Positions 25,435 to 34,496 of a stretch of DNA of 64,000 nt are shown here, piece after piece. Both the position numbers and the translations under genes were made by a program. This stretch comes from Alienimonas californiensis (lineage in GTDB: Bacteria; Planctomycetota; Planctomycetia; Planctomycetales; Planctomycetaceae): contig NZ_CP036265.1 in assembly GCF_007743815.1 (NCBI RefSeq), forward strand, positions 1-64,000, in the 5' to 3' direction. Each line of letters starts with the position of its first letter. Position 1 is the first letter of the stretch. The notes under the pieces are model-generated. The model was not told the origin of the DNA. It ran no database searches and saw only the letters and a list, made by a program, of their open reading frames with translations.

Positions 25435-26646
25435 TCAGCCCTTCGCCTTCGACAGGAACCGGAACAGGCTCTTGGAGCTCCCCTTCACCACAGCGGCGGG
25501 GGCGGCGTCGGCGCCGTCCAACTTCGCGGCGAGGCCGCGGATGCTTTCGGTCAGGCGGCTGGTCGGGGCGTGGGTGATCAGTGGCACGCCGTTGTTACGG
25601 CTCTCGATCATCGTGCCGTAATCGTTCGGCAGCTTCCAATAGACCTCCCGACCGATCGTCTCCATCGCCTTGGAGACGCTGATCTGCCGGTCCGTCAGCC
25701 CCATGCGGTTCAGAACGATCTTCACCTTCGGGGCGTTTTTGTCCTGCAGGTCCAGGTATTGCAGCACCCGCACGACGTTCCGCAGCGCCGGCAGGTCGAG
25801 TTGGCAGACGAGCAGAATGTCATCCGCGGCGTCCAGCACCGTTTGATCCAGCGCCCCGTAGCTCTTGCCGATATCGATCACGAGGTGGCTGAACGTCGCC
25901 CGCAGCAGCGCAATGACCCGTTTCAGGTCTTCGGCGCCCATGGTGACCATTTCTTCCATCTGAACCGGGCGCGGCAATAAAAACGCCCCGCAGTCGTGCC
26001 GGGTCAGGCTGCGTTTGAGCAGCGAGTAATCCAACCGGGAAAGGTTCTCGGCGACGTCCTGAATGGTGTAGTCGGGAATAATGTCGAGCCAGACGTCGGC
26101 GTCGCCGAGGGCGAGGTCGAGGTCGATGACGGTCACGCTGTTATGGACGTCCTCGGCGAGAGCGCAGCCGAGGTTCACCGCCAGGCTGGTGCAGCCCACG
26201 CCGCCGCTGACGCCGGCGACGGCGATCACGCGGTTGCCGCGGGCCGGTTTGCCGTCCTCCCCGCCGCCCCCGCCGGACTGGCGGATGCGGTCCAGGGCCG
26301 CGATGAAGTCGTCAATTTTCAGGGGGTGAGACAAAAACTCCTTCGCCCCGGCCCGCATCGCCTGCAGGATCAGGCTGCCCTCCTGGCTGGCGGAGACCGT
26401 CATCACGGTGCAGTCCGGCACCTCGTGGGTGATGCGGTTCACCAGCGCCAGCGCCCGCTGCGGATCGCCGTCCAGGGCGACCAGCGCCAGGTCGGGGCGG
26501 CTCTGGGCGACGGTGTCCTCGAAGCCTTCGTAGCGGCCGGTCTCCGCCTCCAGCCAAACCATATCCAGGCCCAGCAACAGGTTCTTCACGTCCCGGCGAG
26601 TTCGATCGTCCGGGTCGACCAGCGCCAGGCGGGTGACGTCGTTCAT
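25435..26646 (-). CDS. CpaE/TadZ-like pilus assembly ATPase
   Basis: 403 aa. A response-regulator-like receiver domain at about residues 1-125 is followed by a MinD/ParA-like ATPase domain. The P-loop region reads VAGVSGGVGCTSLAVNLG: it lacks both lysines of the standard KGGxGKT motif, as in atypical TadZ proteins. VTVIDLDLALGDADVWLD and HLVIDIGKSYG follow the MinD pattern. TadZ/CpaE places the Tad pilus machine at the cell pole. It lies downstream of the secretin gene on the same strand, 179 bp apart. The start is ATG. Confidence 0.88.
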   Translation of the reverse strand: MNDVTRLALVDPDDRTRRDVKNLLLGLDMVWLEAETGRYEGFEDTVAQSRPDLALVALDGDPQRALALVNRITHEVPDCTVMTVSASQEGSLILQAMRAGAKEFLSHPLKIDDFIAALDRIRQSGGGGGEDGKPARGNRVIAVAGVSGGVGCTSLAVNLGCALAEDVHNSVTVIDLDLALGDADVWLDIIPDYTIQDVAENLSRLDYSLLKRSLTRHDCGAFLLPRPVQMEEMVTMGAEDLKRVIALLRATFSHLVIDIGKSYGALDQTVLDAADDILLVCQLDLPALRNVVRVLQYLDLQDKNAPKVKIVLNRMGLTDRQISVSKAMETIGREVYWKLPNDYGTMIESRNNGVPLITHAPTSRLTESIRGLAAKLDGADAAPAAVVKGSSKSLFRFLSKAKG

Positions 26647-26825
26647 CGTAGTGCGGGAGGGTGGAAGGGGGCGGGATCAGCCCGGGGGCGCGGGACGCGG
26701 AAGGGGCGTCAGCCGGAAGGATGCGCCACGCCGGAGACGCGTGCGGGAGGAATCGGGGAGCGGCGGTCAATCCAGTCGCCGCGCCGGGAGACCGGGCGGC
26801 GCCTCTGCGGCGCCTCAGCAGCGGA

Positions 26826-29117
26826 TCAGCGACGGGTCGGCGGCGGGGCCGTCACGCGGCCGGTTCCGAACGTGCCGAAGCCGGACGTGAAGCCGGGGGC
26901 GGCGGACGCCTCCTCGGCCGGGGCCGCCGGCGGGAAGGCGTGCTGATAGGCGGCCGGCACGACATGGGGGGCGCCGGCCTGCACGCCGCCGGCCGGCTGG
27001 ACGCCGCCGAGGGCCCGCGGGGCGTACGACGTCGGCGCCATCGCGGAGCGCTGCGGCGCCGGGGCGTATTGGGGGGCGAAGCGATTCGCTTCCCGGCTCG
27101 GGCCGGCGCCGGCGTTCGGGGCGGCGCCGGCGTTCGGGGCGGCGTCCGGGTCGTCCTCGGTCGGCACCGGAGCGGGGGCCGGTTCGATCGGCAGACCCGG
27201 CAGGCCGGGGGCGCCGGGCGCGGGGGTCGCCCGGGACGGGGCGGCCCAGCCCGGGGCGGACTGCGGGAGGGCAAGATTCGGACTGCCCGCCGGAGCCGGC
27301 ATCGCGTTCGGCATCAACTCGAAGCCGCCGTCGATCGACGAATGCGGCGGGGCGAAGCGGTGTTCCGGCGCGAAACCGTGTTGCGGGGCGAAGCTGGCGG
27401 GGCCGGGCTGGCCGTAGTGCTGCGGAACGGGCGCCCCGTACGCCTGTGGGGCGACCTGAGCGGCGGGATAGCCCTCGCCGGCGTACCCGCCGGCATGGCA
27501 GACCGGGCCGCAGCCGGGGGCGCTGCCGGGGCCGCAGGGGTCGGACCCGGGCGCCTCGATGATGCCCAGGTGGAACAGTTCGCGGGTGGTCGGGGCGGCG
27601 GAGGAGCGGCCGGGCCCGCCGCAGGGCACCTCGTGGGGGTTCAGCCCGGCGACCGGGTGCGGGGTGACGAGGATGACCAGTTCGGTCTCGGCCTCCTCGT
27701 ACTTCACCCGCCGGAACGCCGCGCCGATGCCGGGCAGTTCGCCTAGGAACGGCACCTTCTGGGCGGCGGCCTGCTGGGTGTTCTGGATCAGGCCGGCGAT
27801 CATCAGCGTTTTGCCGAACTCCAGTTCGACCTGCGTGTTCGTCTGGCGCTGGGAGAGGCCGGGCACCGTGGTGCCGGAGATCGTCGTGCCGCGGGAGAAG
27901 TCCAGGTCGGAGACGCTCGCGGCCAGTTCCAGCCGGACGCGGCCGCCGCCGAGCATGATCGGCACCGCGGACAGCTCCACGCCGTAGGGGCGGTACTCGA
28001 TGCCGACGCTGCCGAGGCCCTGCGGAATGGGGATCGGGAATTCGCCGCCCGCCTGGAAGTAGCTGGGCCGCCCGTTGCTGGCGACCTGCACCGGCTCGCT
28101 GAGGACCTTCAGCAGGCGTTCTTCCCGCAGGGCCCGCACGAACGCCTGGAAGACGCCGGAACTGCTGACGACGCCCGCGGCGAGGGTCGGATTGGCGATG
28201 GCGGCCGCCGGGAACTGCAGGCTCGGCGAGCCGCCCAGCGGCAGGCCGGTGTTGCCGGAGCCCACCCCGCCGATGCCCGCCAGCGGGACGACGTCGCCGA
28301 CGGTGCTGCTGAAGAACCCGTCCTCGCCGAACCAACTGAGGTTGATGCCCATCTCCTGGGCCTTGCTCCGCTGCACCTCCATGAACACGACGTTCAGCTG
28401 AACCTGCTGCGGGGCGGCGACCCGCATCTGGTTCAGGATGTTCTCCGGCGGGAAGTACTGGCTGGCGACTTCGACGATCTGGGACACCTGCTCCGGCCGG
28501 GTGATCCAGCCGCGGAGCACCACGCTGGTGTCGGTCAGGCCGTAGACCTCCACCGCGGTGCCGGGGAACAGCCGGTTGATCGCCGCCTGCAGGGCCCGGG
28601 CGTCGGCGGTGACGAGCACTTCAATCGAGAACGTCCGCTGGATGCCGTCGGCGTCGACGGCCAACAGGTCGACCTGCGTGACGCCCGGGCTGGCGGCGTA
28701 GAGCCGCAGGGAGGCGTTGTCCTCCGCGGTGACGGTGACGACGTTCTCGTCGAACCCGCCGGCGTCCGTCCACTTCATGCCCGGCGGGAGCAACACCCGC
28801 TTGGCGTAGGTCTTGACGATCTCGGTTTTCGTACGGGGCTCGGAGAGCCGCACGACGGACTCGCCCGCCGTGCTCTCGAGGATCCCCGCTGCGGCCGCGG
28901 AGGCGGCCGATTCGGGCGCGGCGATTCCGGTCGCTGAGGCCGCGAGCGGCGGGGCGCCGGCCCCGTCCTGCGCCCAACCCAGCGCCGGCAGGGCGAATAA
29001 GGCCCCGGCGCCGACGAACCGTCGCCAACGAGCGGACCGCCGGAGGGCCCGGAGATCGGCCGAACCGGAGCCCGCGTGCCCCGAGGCGGTCGGGCGGGCG
29101 GTGCGAGCGACAGACAT
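26826..29117 (-). CDS. CpaC/RcpA-like Tad pilus secretin
   Basis: 763 aa outer-membrane channel of the Tad/Flp pilus system. After an N-terminal hydrophobic segment near residues 35-55 comes the pilus assembly domain (LLPPGMKWTDAGGFDENVV, VTQVDLLAVDADGIQRTF), then a BON-like part (INRLFPGTAVEVYGLTDTSV), then the secretin domain ending around GIGAAFRRVKYEEAETELVI LVTPHPV. The last ~250 residues are a Pro/Ala/Gln-rich tail of low complexity, unusually long for the family. The rest of a tad locus (cpaB, cpaF, tadB/C, flp) is not in the window. Confidence 0.9.
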   Translation of the reverse strand: MSVARTARPTASGHAGSGSADLRALRRSARWRRFVGAGALFALPALGWAQDGAGAPPLAASATGIAAPESAASAAAAGILESTAGESVVRLSEPRTKTEIVKTYAKRVLLPPGMKWTDAGGFDENVVTVTAEDNASLRLYAASPGVTQVDLLAVDADGIQRTFSIEVLVTADARALQAAINRLFPGTAVEVYGLTDTSVVLRGWITRPEQVSQIVEVASQYFPPENILNQMRVAAPQQVQLNVVFMEVQRSKAQEMGINLSWFGEDGFFSSTVGDVVPLAGIGGVGSGNTGLPLGGSPSLQFPAAAIANPTLAAGVVSSSGVFQAFVRALREERLLKVLSEPVQVASNGRPSYFQAGGEFPIPIPQGLGSVGIEYRPYGVELSAVPIMLGGGRVRLELAASVSDLDFSRGTTISGTTVPGLSQRQTNTQVELEFGKTLMIAGLIQNTQQAAAQKVPFLGELPGIGAAFRRVKYEEAETELVILVTPHPVAGLNPHEVPCGGPGRSSAAPTTRELFHLGIIEAPGSDPCGPGSAPGCGPVCHAGGYAGEGYPAAQVAPQAYGAPVPQHYGQPGPASFAPQHGFAPEHRFAPPHSSIDGGFELMPNAMPAPAGSPNLALPQSAPGWAAPSRATPAPGAPGLPGLPIEPAPAPVPTEDDPDAAPNAGAAPNAGAGPSREANRFAPQYAPAPQRSAMAPTSYAPRALGGVQPAGGVQAGAPHVVPAAYQHAFPPAAPAEEASAAPGFTSGFGTFGTGRVTAPPPTRR

Positions 29118-29291
29118 CGGGCGGCTCCGGGGGGAGTGGCGGCCCCCGGCCGACCGGCCCGGCGGGCGCGGTCCGGTCGTGCGGGCGGGGACGGTCGTGA
29201 CGGATCATCGGCCGCCCACGACGTATCCCTGAACCGAACCGCCGGCAGGACCGGCACATCCCCCCAATCGACGGCCATGCGGACCGCACAG

Positions 29292-30950
29292 TCACCCTTC
29301 GCAGCCGCAGAGATCGCAACCGGAGAGATCGGCGAGGAACTCCGCCAGCCGATCCACGTCCGCCGGCCTCGGCCGACCGACCACTGCGAACTGCACCCAG
29401 CCCCGCTCCGCCAGGTGCCCGCTGCGGTTCACCAGGAATCCCGCCTCCGCCAACCGTTCGACCCACACCCCGAAGCGGCCCCCCGGCGGCATGGCGACCG
29501 ACACCACTCCCGGCAACTGCGTCCCCGCGGCGACCGACCTCAGTCCCGTCTCGGACAACCGGCCGAGCAGGCGCTCCGTCAGCGCCGCGACCTCTGCGAA
29601 CCGGCCAGGAGCCGCGCATTCGTCCAACGCCGTCGCCGTGGCCGCCACCAAGGCGGAGGACAGCGTGAACGGCACGCCTCCGCACGCCGCGTATTGCCCG
29701 AGGTCCAGCGCCCGCGGCAAGCGGCCCGGCGGAGCCGGCGGTTCGGAGTGAAACACGAAGGCCAACCCCGGCGGCCCGCACAGGCTCTTCCCGCTGACGG
29801 ACGTCGCCCACCGCACGCCGGCCAGATCGACCGGCGTGGCCCCCAACGAACTGATTGCGTCGACGGCCAAGGCCGCCGCGCTCTCGGCGGCGACGGCCGT
29901 CAGCGTCTCTAAATCGTTGAGCAGGCCGGCACTGGTCTCGCCGTGCACTGCCCAGATCCAGCGGGCGCCGGCCGCCGCGGTTCGCAGCGCCTCCGGGGCG
30001 AAGGCCTCCCCCCACGGCCGGCGATGCACCGCGTGCTCCAATCCCCACCGTACGGCGTGATCGATCAAGCGATCGCCGAACTCCCCGTTCGCGCAGACCA
30101 ACCCCGGTCCCGGTTCCCGCGACAACTGCCCGGCGACCGCGTCGTTCGCCGTCGTTCCGGAGCCCATGAGGATCTGCACGTCCGCCCCCCCGCCCCGCCG
30201 GAAGCCGGCCAGCGCGCACAGTCCGTTCCGCAGCCGATCCAGTTCGTCACGAAAGGCCGGCTCACGGTGCGACCGCTCCGTCCCTCCCAACGCGGCCCGC
30301 ACCGCCGGCGACAGCGGCGCCGGCCCCGGCAGCAGGTTCACCCGCGGGGCAACCGCCGCCGTCGGGGCGTCCGCCGCCGCCCGGGCACTCGGCAGGGTTC
30401 CGCGCAACGCTCGGCCGCCCCGGCGCAGGGCGGCGGGGGTGAGGAACATCGGCTGATACGGCGCCGCCGCGGTTCCGACCGGGTCCCCGAAGGGCTCGAA
30501 CCCGACGTGCCGATACAGCCGGGCCTGCCGCGGCGTGCCGGAGATGAGGGCGAGGTCGTATCCCGCCGCCAGCGCCGCCGGCAGCAGCGTTTCGGCCAGC
30601 CCGCGAAACGCCGCCCCGCCCCGCTCTCCGGCTTCGATCGCCAGCAGCCGGATTTCACACGGCCGGCGGTGGGCCGGCAGCCGGGCGAGCCGAGCGTCGA
30701 GGTCCGGCAGCTTCCCGTCGAGCGAAAACGGCCGCCGCCCCCGCAGGGCCAGCATCCCCACGACCCGTGCTCCGCCCCCTTCGTCCTCACGCAGGGCGAC
30801 GGCGTAGAGGTTTTCGTCGTGGAACCGATCGACCAGCCGCCCGTCGGCCCGCGGTTCGTGCTGGGGGATCTCGCCGGCGAAGGTGCGATGGTTCAGCCGG
30901 TGGATCTGCTCGAATTCCCCCGGCGAATCGGCGATTTTGAAGCGAAGCAT
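29292..30950 (-). CDS. Fusion of GNAT-type N-acyltransferase and class V aminotransferase
   Basis: 552 aa with two enzymatic domains. Residues 1-175 look like a GNAT fold of the N-acyl amino acid/autoinducer synthase type (EFEQIHRLNHRTFAGEIPQH, VVGMLALRG, CEIRLLAIEAGERGG, SGTPRQARLYRHVGFEPFG). Residues ~203-545 are a PLP fold-type I class V aminotransferase: GSGTTAND, HGETSAG (336-342), Asp364 in AVDAISS and the Schiff-base Lys388 in SVSGKSLCGPPG. The C-terminus is Cys-rich (GCDLCGCEG). It could transaminate a keto acid and acylate the product; this is inference. It is the last gene of a likely minus-strand operon, 120 bp after the reductase gene. Confidence 0.85.
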   Translation of the reverse strand: MLRFKIADSPGEFEQIHRLNHRTFAGEIPQHEPRADGRLVDRFHDENLYAVALREDEGGGARVVGMLALRGRRPFSLDGKLPDLDARLARLPAHRRPCEIRLLAIEAGERGGAAFRGLAETLLPAALAAGYDLALISGTPRQARLYRHVGFEPFGDPVGTAAAPYQPMFLTPAALRRGGRALRGTLPSARAAADAPTAAVAPRVNLLPGPAPLSPAVRAALGGTERSHREPAFRDELDRLRNGLCALAGFRRGGGADVQILMGSGTTANDAVAGQLSREPGPGLVCANGEFGDRLIDHAVRWGLEHAVHRRPWGEAFAPEALRTAAAGARWIWAVHGETSAGLLNDLETLTAVAAESAAALAVDAISSLGATPVDLAGVRWATSVSGKSLCGPPGLAFVFHSEPPAPPGRLPRALDLGQYAACGGVPFTLSSALVAATATALDECAAPGRFAEVAALTERLLGRLSETGLRSVAAGTQLPGVVSVAMPPGGRFGVWVERLAEAGFLVNRSGHLAERGWVQFAVVGRPRPADVDRLAEFLADLSGCDLCGCEG

Positions 30951-31070
30951 GACCCGCCGACGGTACCGATCCGGGCTTCGCCCCCGCGACCGTCGCCCGC
31001 CCCCGTCACGCCGACGGGCGGCGGCGGGCCGGGGCGGTCCGGAATCCGCGGCGGGAAACGCCTTGGCGGG

Positions 31071-32534
31071 TCAGGCCGAGGTCGATTCCAACTGCTGCAC
31101 CACCGGGACAGGGGCTTGCGTCTGGAAGGCCCGGGCGCGGTACAGGAATTCGACGATGTTCCCCTCGTGGGGCTGGAGCCAGTTCAGGGCGATCGTGGGC
31201 ACCGGGCCGATGTTCAACCGGTCGATGTGCGTGGCGTCCAACAACTGATCCCGGAAATCCGCGTCGTCGGTCAGGGCGGTGCAGACCAGCGTGAAGCCGA
31301 TCTTCTTGATCATCTCCCCCTGCGGGCAGTCCACGACCGAGACGAACGGGAACATGTACTCCGCGTTCGCCAGCGGGTGGTCCGGGCTGTCGCAGTGGAT
31401 CACGGTCGGCTTGAGGAAGTCGTGCGACCCCTTCTTCACCAGCCGGTCGCCGCTGCGGTACTTCGCGGTGACCTCCTCCGCCCCGGGGGTCTTCAGTTCG
31501 TCGTCGATCATGCCGGAGACGGCCTCGGCGACGCCCTCGGTCGTGAAGGCGGACAGGCCGGCGTCGGGGTCGGCCATCGCCTTCGGCTCGTGTCTGGCGA
31601 GCCGTTGGGCGAGGGCGTCGGCGATCTCGGCGCCGTGGCGGGGAGCGTAGATGCTGCTGGCGTTGATGCACCCGCGGCCGCTGTTGGCGTAGATGCTGGT
31701 CTCCATCAGGTCGAGGTACTGCTCCCAGTCGTCGATCTTGTCCTCGCCGAAGAGGATCTTGGAGAAGCCGGCGCCGTGCACCTGCACGCCCGGGTTGCCG
31801 GCGTACTGCTCCACAGTCTTCTGCGAGCCGAAGATCATCGCCCGCTGGCAGAGTTCGGTGATCGCCCCGCCGACCTCGTGCGGACCGGGGTACAGGCCGA
31901 TCGCTTCGGCCGGGATGCCGGCCTTCACAAAGGCGGCCTGCATGCGGTAGGGCGTCCAGGGCTCCGTGGAGCCGGGCTTGAGGACCAGCCCGATCTGCAT
32001 CGGGATGACCGGCAGCCAGAGGGTGTGCACGCCAGGGCTGTTGCTGGGCAGCACGCAGCCGAGGACCGGACTGTTTGCCTGATAGCTGACCGTGACGCCG
32101 CGGTCCTCCACGCCGTAGCCCTTCGCCAGCACGTCCAGCGGCAGGCCGCGGGTGAGGGCGTCGAGGATGTTGTCCATCTCCTTCAGGACGAACGCCGCCT
32201 TGTGCATGTTCGCCCGGCACATTTCGACCGGCAGGCCGGTGCTGGCGGATTGCAGGGCGCAGAAGTCGTCCTGCGACTGCGTGCCGGTGCCGACCTCCAG
32301 CGTGCCGTTGAGGTAATAGTCGCCGGCCTCGCCGCACATCTTGACGAGGTCCCGCGGATCGATCTCCCGCAGGGCGGCCCGGGCCTTGTGCGCCTTACGC
32401 ATGTCCATGCGGACGACGCCGGCGTTCGCCTGGTGCACCTCGGCGAGGACTTCGCCGGTCTCGAAGTTTTTGACCTGCGTCTTTTCGAGGGATTCGTACG
32501 GCGTGCCGAAGCGGAGAACGGGCAGTTCGAGCAT
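31071..32534 (-). CDS. Aldehyde dehydrogenase-fold protein, probable acyl reductase
   Basis: 487 aa ALDH superfamily member. The catalytic cysteine is Cys289 in NSGRGCINASS. The cofactor-binding region includes VLPSNSPGVH and LVLKPGSTEPWTP. Where oxidising ALDHs have the general-base Glu (ELGGK), this protein has VHGAGFSK, as expected for an acyl reductase (LuxC/EhpG-like) that forms an aldehyde from an activated carboxylate. An adenylate-forming ligase is encoded upstream in the same operon, which supports this. It starts at ATG, 38 bp after the aspartic-protease-like gene. The substrate is unknown. Confidence 0.82.
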   Translation of the reverse strand: MLELPVLRFGTPYESLEKTQVKNFETGEVLAEVHQANAGVVRMDMRKAHKARAALREIDPRDLVKMCGEAGDYYLNGTLEVGTGTQSQDDFCALQSASTGLPVEMCRANMHKAAFVLKEMDNILDALTRGLPLDVLAKGYGVEDRGVTVSYQANSPVLGCVLPSNSPGVHTLWLPVIPMQIGLVLKPGSTEPWTPYRMQAAFVKAGIPAEAIGLYPGPHEVGGAITELCQRAMIFGSQKTVEQYAGNPGVQVHGAGFSKILFGEDKIDDWEQYLDLMETSIYANSGRGCINASSIYAPRHGAEIADALAQRLARHEPKAMADPDAGLSAFTTEGVAEAVSGMIDDELKTPGAEEVTAKYRSGDRLVKKGSHDFLKPTVIHCDSPDHPLANAEYMFPFVSVVDCPQGEMIKKIGFTLVCTALTDDADFRDQLLDATHIDRLNIGPVPTIALNWLQPHEGNIVEFLYRARAFQTQAPVPVVQQLESTSA

Positions 32535-32572
32535 GGAATTGACGCGGGGTAAAATCTCAGGGTTCAGACAGG

Positions 32573-32953
32573 TTACCGCGAGAGCGGTTCAATCGTCACA
32601 GGGCCGCCTTCGACGCAGTCGACGGTGAGGCGGTGGTGGGCGAGGAGTTCCATGCCCACCAACACCTGGGAGGCCCCGCCGAGAATCCGGGTGCGGACTC
32701 GCTCACCGCACCACTGCACCTCGGCGACGGCCGCCCGTCGTTCAAACGTCGTGCCGTCCGCCAGTCGAACCGCGACCGGGGTCGCCCGTCCGCGTCGGAC
32801 GCGATCGAACACAGCGTCAGGCGCCGCCACCGCCCCTTGATAGCCGGTGTCGACGACGGCTGTTTCCGTCCGCGTCGCTCCGTCCGTGGCGTACAGCACG
32901 AGTTTGATCAGCGGGTCCCGGTCGAGCACCACGCCGGCGATTGATTCGCTCAT
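32573..32953 (-). CDS. Retropepsin-like (clan AA) aspartic protease-type protein
   Basis: 126 aa. The single-domain retropepsin pattern is visible: VVDTGYQGAVAAPDAVF has the DTG active-site triad, followed by VRLADGTTFERRAAVAEV and a C-terminal ILGGASQVLVGMELLAHHRL, where the hydrophobic GMELL replaces the second conserved motif. Active forms would be homodimers. The ATG at 32953 overlaps the preceding stop codon as ATGA, which sets the start; an upstream in-frame GTG at 32959 is less likely. It is coupled to the 99-aa gene, forming a two-gene cassette between two metabolic genes. Confidence 0.82.
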   Translation of the reverse strand: MSESIAGVVLDRDPLIKLVLYATDGATRTETAVVDTGYQGAVAAPDAVFDRVRRGRATPVAVRLADGTTFERRAAVAEVQWCGERVRTRILGGASQVLVGMELLAHHRLTVDCVEGGPVTIEPLSR

Positions 32954-33249
32954 CGCCACTGCTCAACCCAACGAGTCGCCAGTCGCCTCGCATAGCCGCA
33001 GGCGTTTGGAAATCGTGCGTAGAGGCGGTCGCTGGCGGCGACGTAGTCTGGATCGATCTCCCATCCCCCGCCGTTCACGTCGATTAATATAAAGTGATTC
33101 GGCGGATTGGGCGGAAGGGTCGGCCGGACGTCCCGCTCGAAGATCTCGTTCCCGCGGCGGACGATCTCCGCCCGCTCTTCCTCCGTGAAGGGGCGTTGCT
33201 CCCCCGCCCGGGGATCGATCGACGGTTCGGAGACGTTCGGCAGCCCCAT
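32950..33249 (-). CDS. Small partner protein of the clan AA protease
   Basis: 99 aa. FTEEERAEIVRRGNEIFERD is a helical region, then HFILIDVNGGGWEIDPDYVA and a helical end (DRLYARFPNACGYARRLATRW). The [IV]DxxxGxxEIDPD pattern is one I recall from small proteins encoded next to clan AA proteases or toxin genes in cyanobacteria and planctomycetes. It starts with ATG overlapping the ligase stop by one base (TGATG) and its stop overlaps the protease start. It may be a substrate, inhibitor or antitoxin-like partner; this is inference. Confidence 0.72.
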   Translation of the reverse strand: MGLPNVSEPSIDPRAGEQRPFTEEERAEIVRRGNEIFERDVRPTLPPNPPNHFILIDVNGGGWEIDPDYVAASDRLYARFPNACGYARRLATRWVEQWR

Positions 33250-34496
33250 CAATACACCCCCACCGTCGTCTTCTTGGCGAAGACGTGATACGGCCGGACG
33301 CCGCTGACGCCGTCCCAGGGGTACTTGCCGCAGGGCTGTTCGCGTTCGCCTTCGTCCCGCTCCAGGAAGCCGGGGATGAACAGCTCCGGGGTCAGGGTGT
33401 ACAGCTTCACGCGGCCGGTCTCGCCGTAGTCGACGGCCTGGGTGTGGTCGTCGAAGTTCACCACCTCCGTGACGGCCCGCGGCTGGGGGGCGTAATAGGT
33501 GATCTTGTAGTTGTCCTCGGCGGCGAACGGCTTGCCGCAGGCCAGGCCCATCAGCGTGTTGCCGTAGGTCGGGGTCAGGTAGACGTTCCCTTCCAGCAGT
33601 TCCTCCGTGGCGAACTTGTACCACTGGGGGGTGAACTCCGTGCCGCCGCCGAAGATGCCGGTGACGCCCATTTCGGCGAGGCTGGTGCCCTCGTCCAAGG
33701 CCCGCATCGCCAGGGATTCCAGCAGTTTGGGGGTGGTGAAGAGGCACTTCACGTTGTGGCCGCTGGTCAGCACGATCCACGCCTGATCGATCACGTGCTT
33801 CTGGTAGTCCTTGGCAACGTCCGCCTTTCCGGCCTTCAAGCTTTTCACGACGAACCGCGGGTCGAGGTCCACGCAGAAGGCCAGGCCGCCGCGGTACTGG
33901 GCGAGGTGCTCCACCGCGAGCCGCAGCCGCCGCGGGCCGGACGGGCCGAGCATCAGCCAGTCGCTACCCATGGGGAACTTGTCCTCCGGCAGGGTGTCGG
34001 AGAACAGTTCGTAGTCGATCCAATGATCCTCGGCGACGAGGCGGCTCTTGGGGGTGCCGGTGGTGCCGCCGGTTTCAAAGACGTACAGCGGCTTGCCCTC
34101 CAGCCCCTTGGGCAGCCACCGCCGCACCGGCCCGCCGCGGAGCCAGTCGTCCTCGAAGATGGGGAACTGCTTGAGCCCATCGAAGTCCGTGATCGACCGC
34201 GGGTCGAAGTCGTAGGTCTTCGCCTTCTCCAGCCAAAACGGGCTGCCGGTCTCCGGGCTGAAGTGCCACTGCACCATCGCCCGCACGTGAGCGTCGAGCA
34301 TCGCCCGACACTTCTCCACGGACTCCGCCGGCGCCGGCCCGGCGGGGTCGCTGCTGTTCGGGTCGAAATAGAACCGATGCACCCACTCCGGGCTGCCGGG
34401 GGACGGCAGCTCCGTGACGGCGTCCGGCACGCCGATGCCCACTTGGTGGGCCGGACCCGCGGCGGTGGTCGGGTCGACGGACGGGGCGGCGCTCAC
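33249..34496 (-). CDS. Adenylate-forming ligase, EhpF/LuxE/phenylacetyl-CoA ligase-like
   Basis: About 415 aa from the GTG at 34496; the frame stays open to another GTG at 34601, but the extra 35 residues look non-coding. ANL-superfamily features: the P-loop YVFETGGTTGTPKSRLV, the FGGGTEFTPQW segment and a YLTPTYGNTLMGLACG stretch equivalent to the adenine-binding motif. The best family match I recall is EhpF-like proteins, often labelled phenazine biosynthesis. It would activate a carboxylic acid as an acyl-adenylate. With the downstream ALDH-fold reductase it suggests carboxylate-to-aldehyde reduction. First gene of a likely five-gene operon. Confidence 0.75.
   Translation of the reverse strand: MSAAPSVDPTTAAGPAHQVGIGVPDAVTELPSPGSPEWVHRFYFDPNSSDPAGPAPAESVEKCRAMLDAHVRAMVQWHFSPETGSPFWLEKAKTYDFDPRSITDFDGLKQFPIFEDDWLRGGPVRRWLPKGLEGKPLYVFETGGTTGTPKSRLVAEDHWIDYELFSDTLPEDKFPMGSDWLMLGPSGPRRLRLAVEHLAQYRGGLAFCVDLDPRFVVKSLKAGKADVAKDYQKHVIDQAWIVLTSGHNVKCLFTTPKLLESLAMRALDEGTSLAEMGVTGIFGGGTEFTPQWYKFATEELLEGNVYLTPTYGNTLMGLACGKPFAAEDNYKITYYAPQPRAVTEVVNFDDHTQAVDYGETGRVKLYTLTPELFIPGFLERDEGEREQPCGKYPWDGVSGVRPYHVFAKKTTVGVY

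Noticed and set aside
30943..32552. Long plus-strand frame opposite the reductase and fusion genes
   Set aside because: Both minus-strand genes have clear catalytic motifs; the opposite frame has none and crosses two gene boundaries.
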